From contig CM051034.1 of the NCBI GenBank assembly GCA_027627225.1, forward strand, positions 11,301,761 through 11,365,760: 64,000 nucleotides of DNA, given 5' to 3'. Below the pieces are notes generated by a model. That model had not been told where the DNA came from and did no database searches. It worked only from the letters and a program-made list of their open reading frames with translations. Made by a program: the position numbers and the translations under genes. Positions 11,729 through 22,205 of this stretch are shown here, piece by piece (within the stretch, counting starts at the first letter, position 1; each line of letters starts with the position of its first letter). This DNA comes from Congeria kusceri (lineage: Eukaryota; Mollusca; Bivalvia; Myida; Dreissenidae).

Positions 11729-13894
11729 TTACTCTTTATCGTTAGGAGCATTAGCTCTTGGGGTGTATTCTTGGCACAGTCTGGCAATTCTTCTCTTTTT
11801 CTTGCTCAGCCACAATCTAACAGCTCTGTTTGGATTGAAGTCGGTTTTCTTGCTCAGCCACAATCTAACAGCTCTGTTTGGATTGAAGTCGGACACACTG
11901 ACATTGCTCATGGCTAGTGACGTCAACTTGTCTACATTTTCAGACTGGATAGAGCTCCTGTACTTGTTTTTGAGTCGATTTTGAGTACTGAAACTGCGCT
12001 CACATTCAACACTTGTGACAGCAAAGCATAGGGCAATTTTGCATAGTTTACCGAATTCTGTAAGATGGGTATGCAATGTTATAACCCTTCTGCATATCTG
12101 TTGAAGACTCATATGTTTGTATGACCCACAAACCATTCCTTTCATGCTTGGCCATTCTTCAGTAAGTTTCTCTTTGTCCAAGAGCTTTTTTACCATTTGT
12201 GTTTCCTCTTGTGTTCCTTCTTCCTGGAGGTCACCATGAATAACCCTGACTTCAGTATCTGTTCCATACAACATGCCTAAGGCTTCCAGGGCATCTTGTG
12301 ATTGCTTATCAGCAGACCCTGAGACAATGGATGGCTCTAGTACCTTACTAACGTCATTAAACACTTTACTGTCTTCTTTTCTAAATCGATGTTTGAAGTT
12401 CTTTTCAAGCTTAGACAAGTAGGTTTTTCGTAATGCTTCAAACTCACTGTCGGTGCTCTCAGCATATCTTAACAGCTTCTCCTCATTCAAGTAGGCTGCT
12501 TTGTTGTTCTCAATGTCTTTGAGTATGATGCACTTTCTAATTGCAGTCAATGAATTTCCATCATGGCTTTCAAGGTGTTGAAGCTGGCCTAAAGTGCTAT
12601 CTATTAGTGGCTGCATTTCACTGAAACTGAGGTTCCCTTTCTGCAGTTCTTTGCTCAACACACCTAAACATTCATGGACATCCAGCATGAGTGCTACCAG
12701 TAGCACTGTCTTGTAATCTGAGAAGTATTTCAGAAGCCCTTTAGCAACAGGTGACTCATCAGCAAAACTTGAAAGTGCAGCTAGCACAGAACTGTAACTT
12801 TCATATACAGCTTTTAAAGCATTTTTCAAACCCAACCATCTGATATTGTATGGTTCTTTAATAGCTAACTCGGGTTGTTCAAACACCTGCTGTAACTCAC
12901 GCAATCTTTCAACATGAATACTGGAGCTGCTAATGAAATTGTAGAGGGAATTGAACTTTTCAAGTGTTATGTCCTTTTTAATTGCATCAGTAACAGCCAA
13001 ATTAAGCTTGTGGGCGATACAGTGAGTTTGTGTCAAGAATGGTGAACTCTTAGACTTTAGCTGAACCCCAACTCCAGATTTCTTTCCTGTCACCACTGCT
13101 GCTCCGTCTGTTGCTAACGATACAATTTTACCAGGATCAAGACCCAAGGTTTCGAGACAGTCAATTACTGCTCCCACAATAGTATGTGCTTTGCCATCTT
13201 TGATTGGTAAATTTCCTAGAAACTTGGTCAAGGATTCCCCTCCTTTTACATATCTTACACAAACAGACAAGTGTTTCTGAACTGTTATGTCTGTGCTTTT
13301 ATCCAGCATTATTGCATACACTCCTGACTCCCTTATGTCAGACACCAAATCTCGCTGGAATATTGTTTGTATGCATGATTGTATTTCTGTTATTGTATCC
13401 CAACTAAGGTTTCTGTACTTCATTGTTGCACCATTCAGTCTCTGTAATTCTAGCAAACTATTCACCTTTACTGAGGGAAGTTCTTCACATGCTGCAAAAA
13501 ATACTGTTCTAAACAAATTTGAATCATCGTCAGTAGCAGGTGCCAAGTCTACATCCATACTGTCATCATCAATACAAGACTGAGATACACATGACAGCAA
13601 CTTACGCTCTGCTTCTCGGTGCTCCAAACAATTGTTGTGCTTTTGAATTGTGTCCTTTTGGATATTACACGCACCTTCTCTTGCCCAAACACTTACTACT
13701 TTCATTTTAGAACAAACATCACACTTAAGACGCATATCCAGTCCAGTGCCTTCTATATTCAACCAGTGAAATTCATTTTTCCATGATTTTATTATTTTGT
13801 CAGACACACTTGTCCCACGGTGTTTTTGTTTTGCAGCTTTATTTTCAGATACAACAACTGCATTTGTCAGAATTTCATTGAGTATTCCCGTCAC
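11729..13894 (-). CDS. hAT-family transposase (ZNF862/KIAA1586-like), frameshifted at N-terminus
   Basis: The 721 open codons are counted from a GTG that is not a real eukaryotic start. The N-terminal part has a TTF/BED-like zinc site: C58-x2-C61, then H86 and H92. The RNase-H-like hAT core shows D198 in 'LDKSTD' and D263 in 'ATDGAAVVTG'. The C-terminal dimerisation block shows E630 in 'ECERSFSTQNRLKNKYR'. Upstream, an ATG at 14001 opens a basic N-terminus (MASARKESKRGR) that falls out of frame at an A5 run (minus strand, 13963-13959); one missing A explains it. Near the C-terminus a perfect or near-perfect 48-bp tandem duplication (11798-11893) repeats 'FNPNRAVRLWLSKK' in frame. The enzyme would excise and insert the element by cut-and-paste in the nucleus. 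The core is open over its whole length, so loss was recent, or the gene is spliced or edited. Domesticated relatives exist in vertebrates, but the surrounding TIRs make this a transposon gene. Confidence 0.85.
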   Translation of the reverse strand: MTGILNEILTNAVVVSENKAAKQKHRGTSVSDKIIKSWKNEFHWLNIEGTGLDMRLKCDVCSKMKVVSVWAREGACNIQKDTIQKHNNCLEHREAERKLLSCVSQSCIDDDSMDVDLAPATDDDSNLFRTVFFAACEELPSVKVNSLLELQRLNGATMKYRNLSWDTITEIQSCIQTIFQRDLVSDIRESGVYAIMLDKSTDITVQKHLSVCVRYVKGGESLTKFLGNLPIKDGKAHTIVGAVIDCLETLGLDPGKIVSLATDGAAVVTGKKSGVGVQLKSKSSPFLTQTHCIAHKLNLAVTDAIKKDITLEKFNSLYNFISSSSIHVERLRELQQVFEQPELAIKEPYNIRWLGLKNALKAVYESYSSVLAALSSFADESPVAKGLLKYFSDYKTVLLVALMLDVHECLGVLSKELQKGNLSFSEMQPLIDSTLGQLQHLESHDGNSLTAIRKCIILKDIENNKAAYLNEEKLLRYAESTDSEFEALRKTYLSKLEKNFKHRFRKEDSKVFNDVSKVLEPSIVSGSADKQSQDALEALGMLYGTDTEVRVIHGDLQEEGTQEETQMVKKLLDKEKLTEEWPSMKGMVCGSYKHMSLQQICRRVITLHTHLTEFGKLCKIALCFAVTSVECERSFSTQNRLKNKYRSSIQSENVDKLTSLAMSNVSVSDFNPNRAVRLWLSKKTDFNPNRAVRLWLSKKKRRIARLCQEYTPRANAPNDKE
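11798..11893 (-). repeat. 48-bp in-frame tandem duplication in hAT transposase
   Basis: Two copies of a 48-bp unit containing CCACAATCTAACAGCTCTG lie head to tail. Because 48 is divisible by three, the reading frame continues and 16 residues are doubled near the C-terminus. Confidence 0.9.
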
Positions 13895-14576
13895 TATTTC
13901 ATTACTTGATGATTTTTTAACTGTAACAAACTTTGTAATTGACTGTAATCTACGTGCCTTTTTGCTCTACCTCTCTTTGATTCCTTTCTAGCAGAAGCCA
14001 TTTTCAACAAACAGGAAGTATGAAATTTGAAGGTTCCTGGCGTATAAGCTACCAGTTAACTATATTCGAATGTTTAACAATGAAAGCAAAAAGAATCGGG
14101 AACCAGACCAGTCAAAACGGTCAATTAACATTGCCATGTGGAGTTGTTCGGATTTTATCGTTTGTAACGGTGCTTAAGTAAATTTGATCCCTGTAAAATT
14201 ACTCACATAAACAAATACGAAAGCAAATGTGATGCAATTCGTTTTCTAAGAAATTAATTAGTTTTTTAACGGTGTATTTTGAAAATCAAATCTTTTTTCA
14301 GGATTTTTAAATAGTTTTTACAAAAAAACGATGCTTATCTGTAGCACTTTTATACTAAACTAACATATTATGAAATAATAAATTAATAATACATACATAG
14401 TAATTTCACATAACTTAATATCTCTAGTTACATTTGGACTGAAAAAACAGACATGTCAGACTGTCAGACAGGTTACCTGTTAAAGGGACTATGTCATCGA
14501 AAAGGGCCTCAAGGCTGTTGTTTTTTTAAATCTGAAATTAAGATTTTAAAACTGGTATATAATAATGGTTAAAAAC

Positions 14577-15570
14577 TAAGAATGGGACCGAATACTCGAA
14601 TATTCGAATATTGGATACTATTCTAATATAAAAAAACGAATACGAATATTCAATTTTCTCATTTATTTAAAGAACAAAATTTCTTTAAAAAATCTAGTTT
14701 TTTTCCAGTTTGATTGCAAAGTTAACATGAATTCCAGTCGTATTTCCTGCCTAGTAGGTGGGGGGGGCAGTGTAACGTTTTTACAACACATGCTTAACAT
14801 GTCCAATTAACGACAATTGATAATTGGCAGGGGGGGGCCGCGTCTATACAACGGCTGCGAGTTAACGGTTTGTAGGAGGCACGAATATGACGCATTGTAT
14901 CCACAAATAACAAAACTGGGCCATGTTGTTATAACGGTTTCACAGTTTGCACAAGGTGTACATTGTTGTTTATTATCCATAAGTGACATCTATACGGTTA
15001 ACTTGTTAACAGTAAATTACAATTACTCTCTAAGTAAACCAATCAAAATGAATCCATTATCAGCCAATCAATTTCTTTAACAAAATTAGCATGATCTGGT
15101 CAATCTTACTATGTGTCACTTGTAAATTATTCTCCATTATATCAACACCGTATATTATACAAGAGTCTTTATTATTAAACAATGCCACCATCACGTGCTT
15201 GGAAGTACTTTATGCGGTCATTAGACAAAACCCATGCAACGTGTAATCTGCACAGCAGATACAAGCTTCATGGTTCTGAAAAAAAAAACGGAATGATTAA
15301 CAATTTAATTAACAATACATTTAACAATATCTTACATTTCTTTATATTTGCCTAACACTCACAAAGTTATATCGCTCATTTACCACTGAAACAAGGTAAA
15401 CAACTACGTACACGTAGTATACATATTTCGGATAGGTAAATAATAAAAAATTCTGACAGGGTGCCGTATATAGTAGTATATAGTAGTATTTACAAAACGA
15501 ATATTCGAATATATTTGAATACCTAAAACGAATATTCGAATATTGATTTCAGTATTCGGTCCCATCCCTA
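14577..15570. mobile_element. hAT-like MITE with TTARAAAC target duplication
   Basis: The left end is TAAGAATGGGACCGAATACT and the right end in reverse complement is TAGGGATGGGACCGAATACT. Both continue into ATATTCGAATATTCG motifs. The flanking 8-mers TTAAAAAC (14569-14576) and TTAGAAAC (15571-15578) differ at one base, as expected for an aged hAT duplication. The interior is AT-rich with runs of G at about 14760-14836 and no gene. Confidence 0.7.
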
Positions 15571-15733
15571 TTAGAAACACTATATATAATGGAAAACAAG
15601 TGTAGTCATTTTTAGATAAAAATCAATTTATAATATAGGTTGTGTTTGTTCGGCCCTTTTCATGTTACATGTTTACGTCAGAACTGTGAGTATTTTGTAT
15701 AACCATAGTTCGAACACGTATCCTTACAAAGCA

Positions 15734-16620
15734 GAATAGCGCAGTTGGTTAACGCGCTGTCTACTGTCCAGTTGGTTAAAGCGCTGTCTACTGTCCAGTT
15801 GGTTAATGCGCTGTCTACTGTCCAGTTGGTTAACGCGCTGTCTACTGTCCAGTTGGTTAAAGCGCTGTCTACTGTCCAGTTGGTTAACGCGCTGTCTACT
15901 GTCCAGTTGGTTAAAGCGCTGTCTACTGTCCAGTTGGTTAACGCGCTGTCTACTGTCCAGTTGGTTAACGCGCTGTCTGCTGTCCAGTTGGTTAACGCGC
16001 TGTCTACTGTCCAGTTGGTTAACGCGCTGTCTACTGTCCAGTTGGTTAACGCGCTGTCTGCTGTCCAGTTGGTTAACGCGCTGTCTACTGTCCAGTTGGT
16101 TAAAGCGCTGTCTACTGTCCACTTGGTTAAAGCGCTGTCTACTGTCCAGTTGGTTAAAGCGCTGTCTGCTGTCCAGTTGGTTAACGCGCTGTCTACTGTC
16201 CAGCTGGTTAAAGCGCTGTCTCCTGTCCAGTTGGTTAACGCGCTGTCTACTGTCCAGTTGGTTAAAGCGCTGTCTACTGTCCAGTTGGTTAACGCGCTGT
16301 CTACTGTCCAGTTGGTTAAAGCGCTGTCTACTGTCCAGTTGGTTAATGCGCTGTCTACTGTCCAGTTGGTTAAAGCGCTGTCTACTGTCCAGTTGGTTAA
16401 CGCGCTGTCTACTGTCCAGTTGGTTAACGCGCTGTCTACTGTCCAGTTGGTTAACGCGCTGTCTACTGTCCAGTTGGTTAAAGCGCTGTCTACTGTCCAG
16501 TTGGTTAAAGCGCTGTCTACTGTCCAGTTGGTTAAAGCTCTGTCTACTGTCCAGTTGGTTAAAGCGCTGTCTACTATCACTTCTTCACATGGCGCCTAAG
16601 TCGTGAGTTTGATACCCGCT
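15734..16620 (+). other. tRNA-like sequence interrupted by an A-box minisatellite
   Basis: The 5' part has a near-ideal A box, TAGCGCAGTTGGTTAACGCG (15738-15757). After the repeat array the sequence resumes with GGCGCCTAAG and a B-box-like GTGAGTTTGATACCC (about 16603-16617). An ordinary tRNA has about 35-45 bp between these boxes; here more than 800 bp of D-arm repeats lie between them. I infer that it derives from a tRNA-like Pol III unit carried by the TTAA element. Confidence 0.55.
15744..16580 (+). repeat. 27-bp minisatellite, 31 units, tRNA D-arm derived
   Basis: The unit begins GTTGGTTAAAGCGCTGTCTA and ends CTGTCCA, at a strict 27-bp spacing from 15744 to the last start at 16554. Variation is mostly AAAGCG against AACGCG and a few A/G changes. 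Because 27 is divisible by three, long open frames run through in several frames on both strands (up to 300 codons). They are not genes. Confidence 0.95.
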
Positions 16621-16794
16621 TGGGGTTTTATTATATTTTTTTAACTTTTCCTAATTTGTTTTTATCAAATATCTCATTATATTATATTTTTAATACTTAT
16701 TTAATGCACATGTCATAGTTTAGCCCATTTCTATAATTTAATATAATTTATTGTGCAATAGAAAACCAATTTTTCGTTGACATAGTCCCTTTAA

Positions 16795-18189
16795 AGTGTT
16801 GTGTTTTCTTATGAATTTCTTAGATGTTTTGCTGCTCCCACTTTCCAACCTGTTCCCTTCAAGCAGCACCCTCCTGTATACTTGTTAATCCTACATCAGC
16901 CATTTTTTTCACTGCTTTGAGAATGGGTCTGGTATCCATCAAACTGTGAATTTTGTATCGCGAAATCTTGCAATAGGAAAATTTAAGCAAGAAATTTAAT
17001 GGTAAATTGCTTAAAATTAGTGTTATATTGGTTAAATTTGATATTTAAATGGTGTATATGTATTACCATACTAGTAATTTAATGAATATATTTACAGTTA
17101 CTATGTTTTCAGGATTTTGTCACGTCTGATTTGGGAATTTTTTTCCCGTTGGGAAGATTAAACCATATGGTATTTTATTGGACCCCATTAAATTAGGAAA
17201 AAAATTAATGTAGATCTTTTTCTAAAGGGAGGTCACTGTGAGGAGTTTTGTTTGTTTCCCAGGAGTTATTGTCCTTACATAATTATCCTCCAACTACCAA
17301 TATCATGTATAATAGAACATTCTGGAAATTTGTTTCGAAAACCCCTCGGAAGTTTTTAGCTGGGATCCCATTTGACGAACACGTTATTTTTTTTTTATCA
17401 AACTATCAGGTAACACTTTTGAATCTCAAATAACAGTTTAAACCTAGCGTGACTTACACACATTTCTATACCCAAAACTCTTCAAAATGACTTCAGATAG
17501 CCTGTTAGTACTTTGGTTTAAATTTGTGTCTCTTGTTGTGACATGTCGCAGATTGTTTAAAGGATAGGTGTTGAAATTATGTAATCGATGCAATAGTACT
17601 GCATTTTCCTTGTTCATTTCAACCGTAACTAAGGAATTAGTAACTAGTGTGCCATTTACTACCATAGGAGGTGATTTAAGTTTATCCAGCAGAGATTTGA
17701 TTAACTGCAGGTTTAGTTATTGTTTTCTCCTGAATACCATAGTAAACCATTTAGTTTGAGATTGTGTGTTCAAATTTGGACCGAAAGAGTGACATTATCT
17801 GCACATACTGTAGACAATCAAGGTTATAGAGATACTTGTTTATGGACTAGATATAAGTGATATAGCGGTAGTAGTATACTGGTAACAACCGATTTCGTGC
17901 TCACACAGATATTGTTGTTAATCAATGCACTAACTAATTGAAACATAAAAGCTGTTGTTCTGTGACGAGTTCATGAAATGGATCAAATCACTTGTGTTGA
18001 AATCAAAAGGTTTTAAAATCTGAAGTAGGTAAGTTTAAATTAACATAATTTTGATAGTATCTCAGATACCTTAGTATTATAATTACTTATTTTATGGCTT
18101 TTATCAATCTTGAGGATTTTACATGTTTGCTTGGACTCCATATAGTTGTTCAATAAAAAATACTAGTAGTTTTCTCAAAGCAGACTTCG
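16795..18189. other. Non-coding; includes a dispersed 'GGGTCTGGT.CCCATC' repeat
   Basis: The segment at about 16918-17180 resembles 30330-30420 and 48488-48770. They share AATGGGTCTGGTA.CCATC, GGGAATTT and GTGAAATCTTGC. The rest shows no gene. Confidence 0.45.
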
Positions 18190-19364
18190 AAGTTTCAAAA
18201 GTCTGTCAAAGATTATCCCTAAATGTTGATTAGAGATTATCTCTAAATGTCTGTTGCAGATTATCTTTAAATGTCCATCAGAGATTATCCTTAAATGAAT
18301 GTCAGTGATTATAATCCCTTAATGTGTGTCAGAGATCATCCCTAAATGCATTTCAGAGATTGTCCTAAATGTCCATCAGGGATTACCCCTAAATGTCCAT
18401 CATAGATTTTTCTTAAATGTCTGTCAGAAATTATCCCTAAATGTGTGTCAGAGAATATCCCTAAATGTCCATCAGGGATTATTCTTAAATGTATGTCAAG
18501 GATTAATCCGTAATTTCTGTTGGAGAATATCTCTAATTGTCTTGTCAGAAATGATCCTTAATGTATTTCAGAGATTATCCCTAAATGTCCATCAGAGATT
18601 ATCCCTAAATGTCTTTCAGAAGTTATCCCTAAATGTCTTTAAGCAGTTATCCCTAAATGTCTTTCAGAAGTTATCCCTAAATGTATGTCAGAAGCTATCA
18701 CTACAGGTCCTTAAGATAATATACCTCAATTGTCCATCAGAGATTATGCTAAATGTATTTCAGAGATTATCCTGACATGTCTTTCAGAGATTATCCTAAC
18801 ATCTCTTGTCAGAGATTATCCCTAAATGTCTGTCAGATATTATCCCTAAATGACTGTCAGAGATTATCTTTAATGTTTGTAAGAGATTATCCCTAAATGT
18901 TTATCTGAGATTATCCCTAAATGTCTGTCAGAGATTATCTCTTAATGTTTGTCAGAGATTAATCCTTAATGTCTATCAAAGATTAGCCCTAAATGTCTGT
19001 CACAGATTATCCCTAAATGTCTGTCAGAGATTATCCTGAAATGTCTGTCAGAGATTATCCTGAAATGTCTGTCAGAGATTAACTAAATGTATATTGGGGA
19101 ATATCATTAATTGTCTGTCTGAGATTATCCCTAAATTTATATCAGAGATAATCCCTATTTGTCTGTCTGAGATTATCCCTTCATGTCTGTTAGAGATTAT
19201 CCCTTAATGTCTGTTAAAGACAATCCTTAAATGTCTGTCTGAGATTATCCCTAAATGTTTGTCTGACATTATCCTTAAATGTCTGTCAGATATTATCCCA
19301 AAATGTATGTCTGAGATTATCCCTAAATGTCTGTTAGAGATTATCCCTAAATGTCTGTATGAAT
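18190..19364. repeat. 24-bp satellite, block A
   Basis: About 48 degenerate units of consensus CTGTCAGAGATTATCCCTAA plus ATGT (24 bp). The frame at 18326-18775 is an artefact of the period. The same satellite continues in three further blocks to about 26545; mobile elements separate them. Confidence 0.9.
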
Positions 19365-19420
19365 GAGCGACTTTAGCGATTTATCTCCCCTGTTTCCCAA
19401 TATAGGTGGCGCTCTCGTCG
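19365..19420 (+). repeat. Left terminal inverted repeat of ISL2EU element
   Basis: An imperfect match to the reverse complement of 24210-24268. The first 12 bases differ at one position (GAGCGACTTTAG / GAGAGACTTTAG). The transposase ATG lies about 100 bp inside, so the promoter is presumably in or next to this repeat. Confidence 0.8.
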
Positions 19421-19521
19421 AGTAGGTCCCTCTATGCGGATATGTTCGGATTTTATCATTAGATTATCGCCATTGTTAATAAGCGAAGCGTTTGACAGCT
19501 TGACAAAAGAAAGATAAAATA

Positions 19522-19723
19522 ATGCCTGAAACCACGTGCTGCGTTCCATTGTGTTCACGAAAAGGACGACACAACTTCCCGAAAGACAAACAACGTCGAG
19601 CAGCATGGGTACAAGCTATTCGACGGGTGAAAACAAAGTTCGAAATCTGGACTCCATCCGAATACTCGTACGTGTGTGAAAACCACTTCACCGAAGATGA
19701 TTACCACACAATTACATACGCTG
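19522..19723 (+). CDS. THAP-DDE transposase, exon 1 (THAP zinc finger)
   Basis: The ATG at 19522 opens a THAP zinc finger, a C2CH sequence-specific DNA-binding domain. It has C6/C7 and C11 at the start, W29, P45 in 'WTPSEYSYVCENHF', and C52-x2-H55. The exon ends ACATACGCTG before GTAGGT, a good donor. It holds 67 codons plus one base and joins in frame to 20184. This finger would recognise the element's terminal repeats. The start is about 160 bp inside the left terminus. The exon is undamaged. Confidence 0.9.
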
Positions 19724-20183
19724 GTAGGTAGTTTGCTTTTCTATTGAGTTGAAAAACATCATAAATATAAACAATTATTACGCTTATAATGTTGAATTTG
19801 GGTTTTCTCTCCATTAGATAATCATGACATATGTATATGTACAGTATATGGAACTGGTTTACATGTATATACTAAATATCATCATTTGTTACTTGGCTTA
19901 TTTTTCGAAAAGTTCTGCATCAACAAAGACAGTACTGCTTCAAAAATTAAATGTAATGTTGTTGATTAATTAAATATGCATTATGTGATATTGTGTGTCA
20001 TAACCTAACACTATATCATATGTTGGTGTTTCTTAATCTTACTTGACTGAAACCAATAAAATGATAAATCTGTCACCTTCTGAACACTCATTCTCTTAAT
20101 CCATTTAACCTTAAAGCTGCAACAACCAAATATATGCATTTGTTTCTAGCACATACTTATTTTTTCAGTATTTATTTTTTCAG

Positions 20184-21463
20184 GTAATGAAAGACGTAAG
20201 CGGGCTCTGCGAAAAACAGCTGTCCCCAGTATTTTTTCCTGGACAAACAAGGCGACTGTTGCGAAGAACCAGGAGAGAAAAGAACGTCGTCTAGAACGAG
20301 AAAACCGGAAACGTAAGTTGTTTGAAGATGTGACAAATATGGAACAATCTGGAGAAAACATGAGTTTTGAACCTGAGTTCATTGCAACCAAAATAGACAT
20401 TGTTACTTCTGATATCGATGTGGGTGCCAGCGAAGAAGTTGTAACCCAGCAGGAATGTGTGGAGCAAATAATCTCAATCATGGATGAAAAAGTGACATTT
20501 ATAGATTCTTGTGTACAAACAGAGTGTGTAATGGAAGATGCGGCGATGCAAACAACAACAACACCTGCATTTAGCATCCACAATTTTGACAATGATGCGC
20601 CAGCCGTCCACTTCTATACTGGACTTGAAAATTACATGAAGTTCTTGTTCGTGTTGAACACACTTGGACCAGCAGCATACCATCTTAATTATGTGTATCA
20701 TTCTGTTTCGAGTATATGTGTTGCTGATCAATTTTTTATTACTTTGATAAAGTTAAGGCGACACATGACAAACTTTGAACTGTCGCGATTATTTAATGTT
20801 TCTGAAAGTGTGGTGTCGAACATTTTTATTACTTGGGTCTTGTTCATGGAAAAACAGTGGAAAGAAATTAACATATGGCCATCACAAACTTTAGTCCGCT
20901 ATTTCGCTCCAAGCAGCTTCAAGAGGCTATACCCCAAAACACGCGTCATAATTGATGGTACTGAGTGCCCAATTAAAAAACCGAAAAATCCAACGGCTCA
21001 ACAAGCCACTTTTTCGACTTACAAAAACCGAAATACAGTTAAGGTTTTGATTGGCAGTACCCCTGGCGGTCTTATTTATTATGTGTCCCCAGCCTATGGA
21101 GGTGCTACAAGTGACAGGCAAATAGTTGAACGGAGTTCACTGACCAGGCTTTGTTCCAAAAATGACAGTATAATGGCTGACAAAGGTTTTAATGTACAGG
21201 ACATTTTTGCACCACATGATGTGCATATTAATATACCAACCTTTTTTAAGAAAAATAACAGAATGTCAAATGATACTGTTATTAAAGATAGGAAAATTTC
21301 TAGCAAACGTGTGCATGTAGAAAGAATCATTGGTCTTGGAAAAACATACAGAATTTTAACTGAACCTCTGACTGCCACAGAGACTAAGTTGTCATCAGAG
21401 ATAATTTTTGTATGTTTCATGCTATGCAATTTCAGAAATGGCATTGTGTCTACATATGCTTAA
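20184..21463 (+). CDS. THAP-DDE transposase, exon 2 (DDE_Tnp_4 catalytic domain)
   Basis: The acceptor TTTATTTTTTCAG precedes 20184; the split codon is G|GT. The spliced product is about 493 residues. A very basic coiled-coil-like stretch (NQERKERRLERENRKRK) follows the junction, then an acidic linker, then a helix-turn-helix-like segment ('LFNVSESVVSNIF'). The DDE core has D325 in 'VIIDGTECPI', D378 in 'GGATSDRQ', 'MADKGF', and E447 in 'KRVHVERIIG'. These match the DDE superfamily-4 pattern of Harbinger/IS5 transposases. There is no stop or frameshift, so this gene may be functional. A polyadenylation signal AATAAA is at about 21699. It converges with the nuclease gene. Confidence 0.92.
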
Positions 21464-21756
21464 AGAATTGCTACAATCACGGTTGTACATGTAGCTAAGT
21501 GTAGTAAAAAATGTCATTTTTATGTTGTCATTTACCATTCTGAATAAAAAAATGTCTGATGATCATGTGTATTAGTCTATGGTTATCAGTATTAGAAAGT
21601 ACATGTTATTACAGTAATACTAGACATTTGTTTGTCAATATGACTGTTCATTATTCATTTTTTATGTTGAAGTTGATGTATTACATGTGATTGCTTAATA
21701 AATAAAGTTTTAAAATAGTGATTTGTTACTTTTGCAGCTGAAATTAAACTCTGGTA

Positions 21757-22015
21757 CGGGCTGGTATTCATAAAGCTCCTAAGCGAAATCTTAAGTTTTA
21801 TTTAAGTGAAAATTTCAGATACAATTTGCTATGGAAATTATTATGATTTCTGTTGTTTTTTTGCCAAAATACTATAACAAAAGTAAATAATTTACAGCAA
21901 AAACAAATTTAATACAAGAGGACATCTATATAAAAAAGCAAAAGACTTTAGGAATTCTGATAATTTAAGGAATGTACTTAAATTTTTCCTGAGGTGCTTT
22001 ATGAATGCTGACTGT
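21757..22015. mobile_element. Possible small MITE between the two ISL2EU genes
   Basis: GGGCTGGTATTCATAAAGC at the left and the reverse complement of GGTGCTTTATGAATGCTGA at the right form weak inverted repeats. The 'GTATTCA...' start resembles the MITE at 60893-61147. No target duplication was established. Confidence 0.35.
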
Positions 22016-22205
22016 AAACAACATACTTGATATTTATGCAGTTCTGTTCAAACAACACAATTTTCAATAAAACAATTTATTTGAATACATATATAATTAC
22101 AAATATAATAACAAAAAATACATATCATGATAATTCATACAACATTACAAAATGCATTTATTTTCAAATGAACTTTTTGTTTCATTTCTTTTGCAGAACA
22201 TTATT

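Larger units (their letters stand above)
11306..14349 (-). mobile_element. hAT transposon, near-complete, with transposase gene
   Basis: The left end is CAGTGCTACAGATAA. The right end in reverse complement is AAGTGCTACAGATAA, so 14 of 15 positions match. A CAGNG start is characteristic of hAT elements. The transposase reads on the minus strand inside. I find no 8-bp target duplication: ACTTTGAT on the left does not match TTATACTA on the right, so the insertion is old or rearranged. The outermost ~100 bp at each end match the deleted copy at 42323-42973, which independently supports the limits. Confidence 0.85.
14484..16790. mobile_element. TTAA-flanked element with tRNA-like cargo, copy 2 (2.3 kb, nested)
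   Basis: TTAA stands at 14480-14483 and 16791-16794. The ends are AGGGACTATGTCATCGAAAA and, in reverse complement, AGGGACTATGTCAACGAAAA. It contains two things: a hAT-like MITE (14577-15570) and a tRNA-like sequence swollen by a 27-bp minisatellite (15744-16580). There is no transposase. Without these two additions it would be about the size of the copy at 10356-10789. Confidence 0.7.

Noticed and set aside
11298..14357. 8-bp target duplication of the hAT element
   Set aside because: ACTTTGAT and TTATACTA do not match; the limits rest on TIRs and on the deleted copy instead.
14807..15080. Small opposing frames of 60-87 codons
   Set aside because: Inside the hAT-like MITE; no motif and no splice evidence.
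16281..16580. CRISPR-like array
   Set aside because: Regular repeats without unique spacers, in a eukaryotic sequence; it is a plain minisatellite.
15678..16606. Open frames of 266-300 codons on both strands
   Set aside because: They arise because the 27-bp minisatellite unit is divisible by three and lacks stops; the translated text is one repeated 9-mer with no protein-like variation.
18326..18775. 149-codon frame with repeated LSLNV-type motifs
   Set aside because: An artefact of the 24-bp satellite, which is also divisible by three.
20146..20592. 148-codon minus-strand frame
   Set aside because: Shadow of transposase exon 2 and its intron; no domain.
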